From Peptococcaceae bacterium BICA1-8 (GTDB taxonomy: Bacteria; Bacillota; Peptococcia; Peptococcales; BICA1-8): DNA of 61,943 bases. Below the pieces are notes generated by a model. That model was not told the origin of the DNA. It saw only the letters and a program-made list of their open reading frames with translations, and searched no databases. Shown here piece by piece: positions 61,912 through 61,943 of the stretch. Where the stretch lies: positions 1-61,943 of the forward strand of contig JUEF01000082.1 of the NCBI GenBank assembly GCA_000802045.1, given 5' to 3'. Every line of letters begins with the position of its first letter. The stretch's first letter is position 1. Position numbers and translations under genes: made by a program.

Positions 61912-61943
61912 CTTTCAATCCACGCCCCCATACAGGGAGCGAC
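61912..61943 (-). CRISPR. Partial CRISPR array: one type I-C-like repeat at the window edge
   Basis: A 32-bp unit that on the minus strand begins GTCGCTCCC and ends GCGTGGATTGAAAG, the hallmark of type I-C repeats with the internal CCC-TGTAT-GGG stem. Only this unit is in the window, so spacers and cas genes would lie beyond the right end. By orientation this should be the trailer-side repeat, with the leader further right. Confidence 0.75.

Overview
The window looks like a chromosomal segment of an anaerobic, endospore-forming, low-GC Clostridia member (Peptococcaceae-like or related acetogenic/syntrophic lineage). Three things point there: the sporulation block spoIIGA-sigE-sigG-spoIIR-ylmC, the cluster yggS-sepF-proC-yggT-ylmH-divIVA ending at a T-box-controlled ileS, and an anaerobic ribonucleotide reductase operon beside corrinoid-dependent one-carbon genes. 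Species cannot be fixed from the sequence alone. From 420 to about 38.9 kb every recognised gene is on the minus strand.

Layout. 0.4-5 kb: glycine cleavage operon gcvT-gcvH-gcvPA-gcvPB behind a tandem glycine riboswitch and terminator. 5-13.4 kb: small winged-helix-like gene, ileS with T-box, nucleosidase-like gene, then the division/house-keeping cluster. 13.6-21.2 kb: membrane-fusion-like protein, then isocitrate dehydrogenase, aconitase, a NifV/homocitrate-synthase-family enzyme, an IclR regulator and a second NifV paralog; this looks like an oxidative branch to 2-oxoglutarate that may use a Re-type citrate synthase. 21.4-22.7 kb: Zn-ribbon protein and pgeF. 23.3-31.5 kb: a nine-gene corrinoid methyltransferase operon (MTII-like methyl-THF transferase, UroD-family methyltransferase, an unrecognised 56-aa protein, two corrinoid proteins, MFS carrier, DUF1638, RACo-type activator, GntR/HutC regulator) with a sigma-A-like promoter and a HutC-type palindrome upstream. 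31.8-35 kb: nrdR-nrdD-nrdG with two NrdR boxes. 35.2-38.9 kb: sporulation sigma cluster.

39-62 kb is more mixed: a Zn-ribbon/winged-helix protein, HI0933 flavoprotein, diaminopropionate ammonia-lyase, a permuted papain-fold protein, a PadR/permease-prefix pair, a MarR/ArsA-HSP20 operon with two matching operators, an SDR, a Cys-rich coat-like protein, pdxST, DegV, DUF2703, a Cache-HAMP-PAS-GGDEF-HD-GYP sensor, an esterase/TetR pair, pyrophosphatase, malate:quinone oxidoreductase and a membrane protein. Decayed genes are frequent here: a truncated copy of the coat-like gene, an amber-interrupted gene, a frameshifted gene, a TetR fragment and an inverted membrane-protein paralog. The right edge has two identical 138-bp direct repeats, the second touching what looks like a type I-C CRISPR repeat.

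The intergenic DNA is unusual. Several families of short repeats (heptamer tandem arrays, GGTTAAGG palindromes, GC-rich CGCCCA..TGGGCG elements, GTGGGC words) sit at module junctions and in two cases supply the C-terminal codons of adjacent genes. The ancestral spo-ylm-ileS gene order appears to have been opened by the nifV/acn/idh and methyltransferase modules at sites now marked by these repeats.
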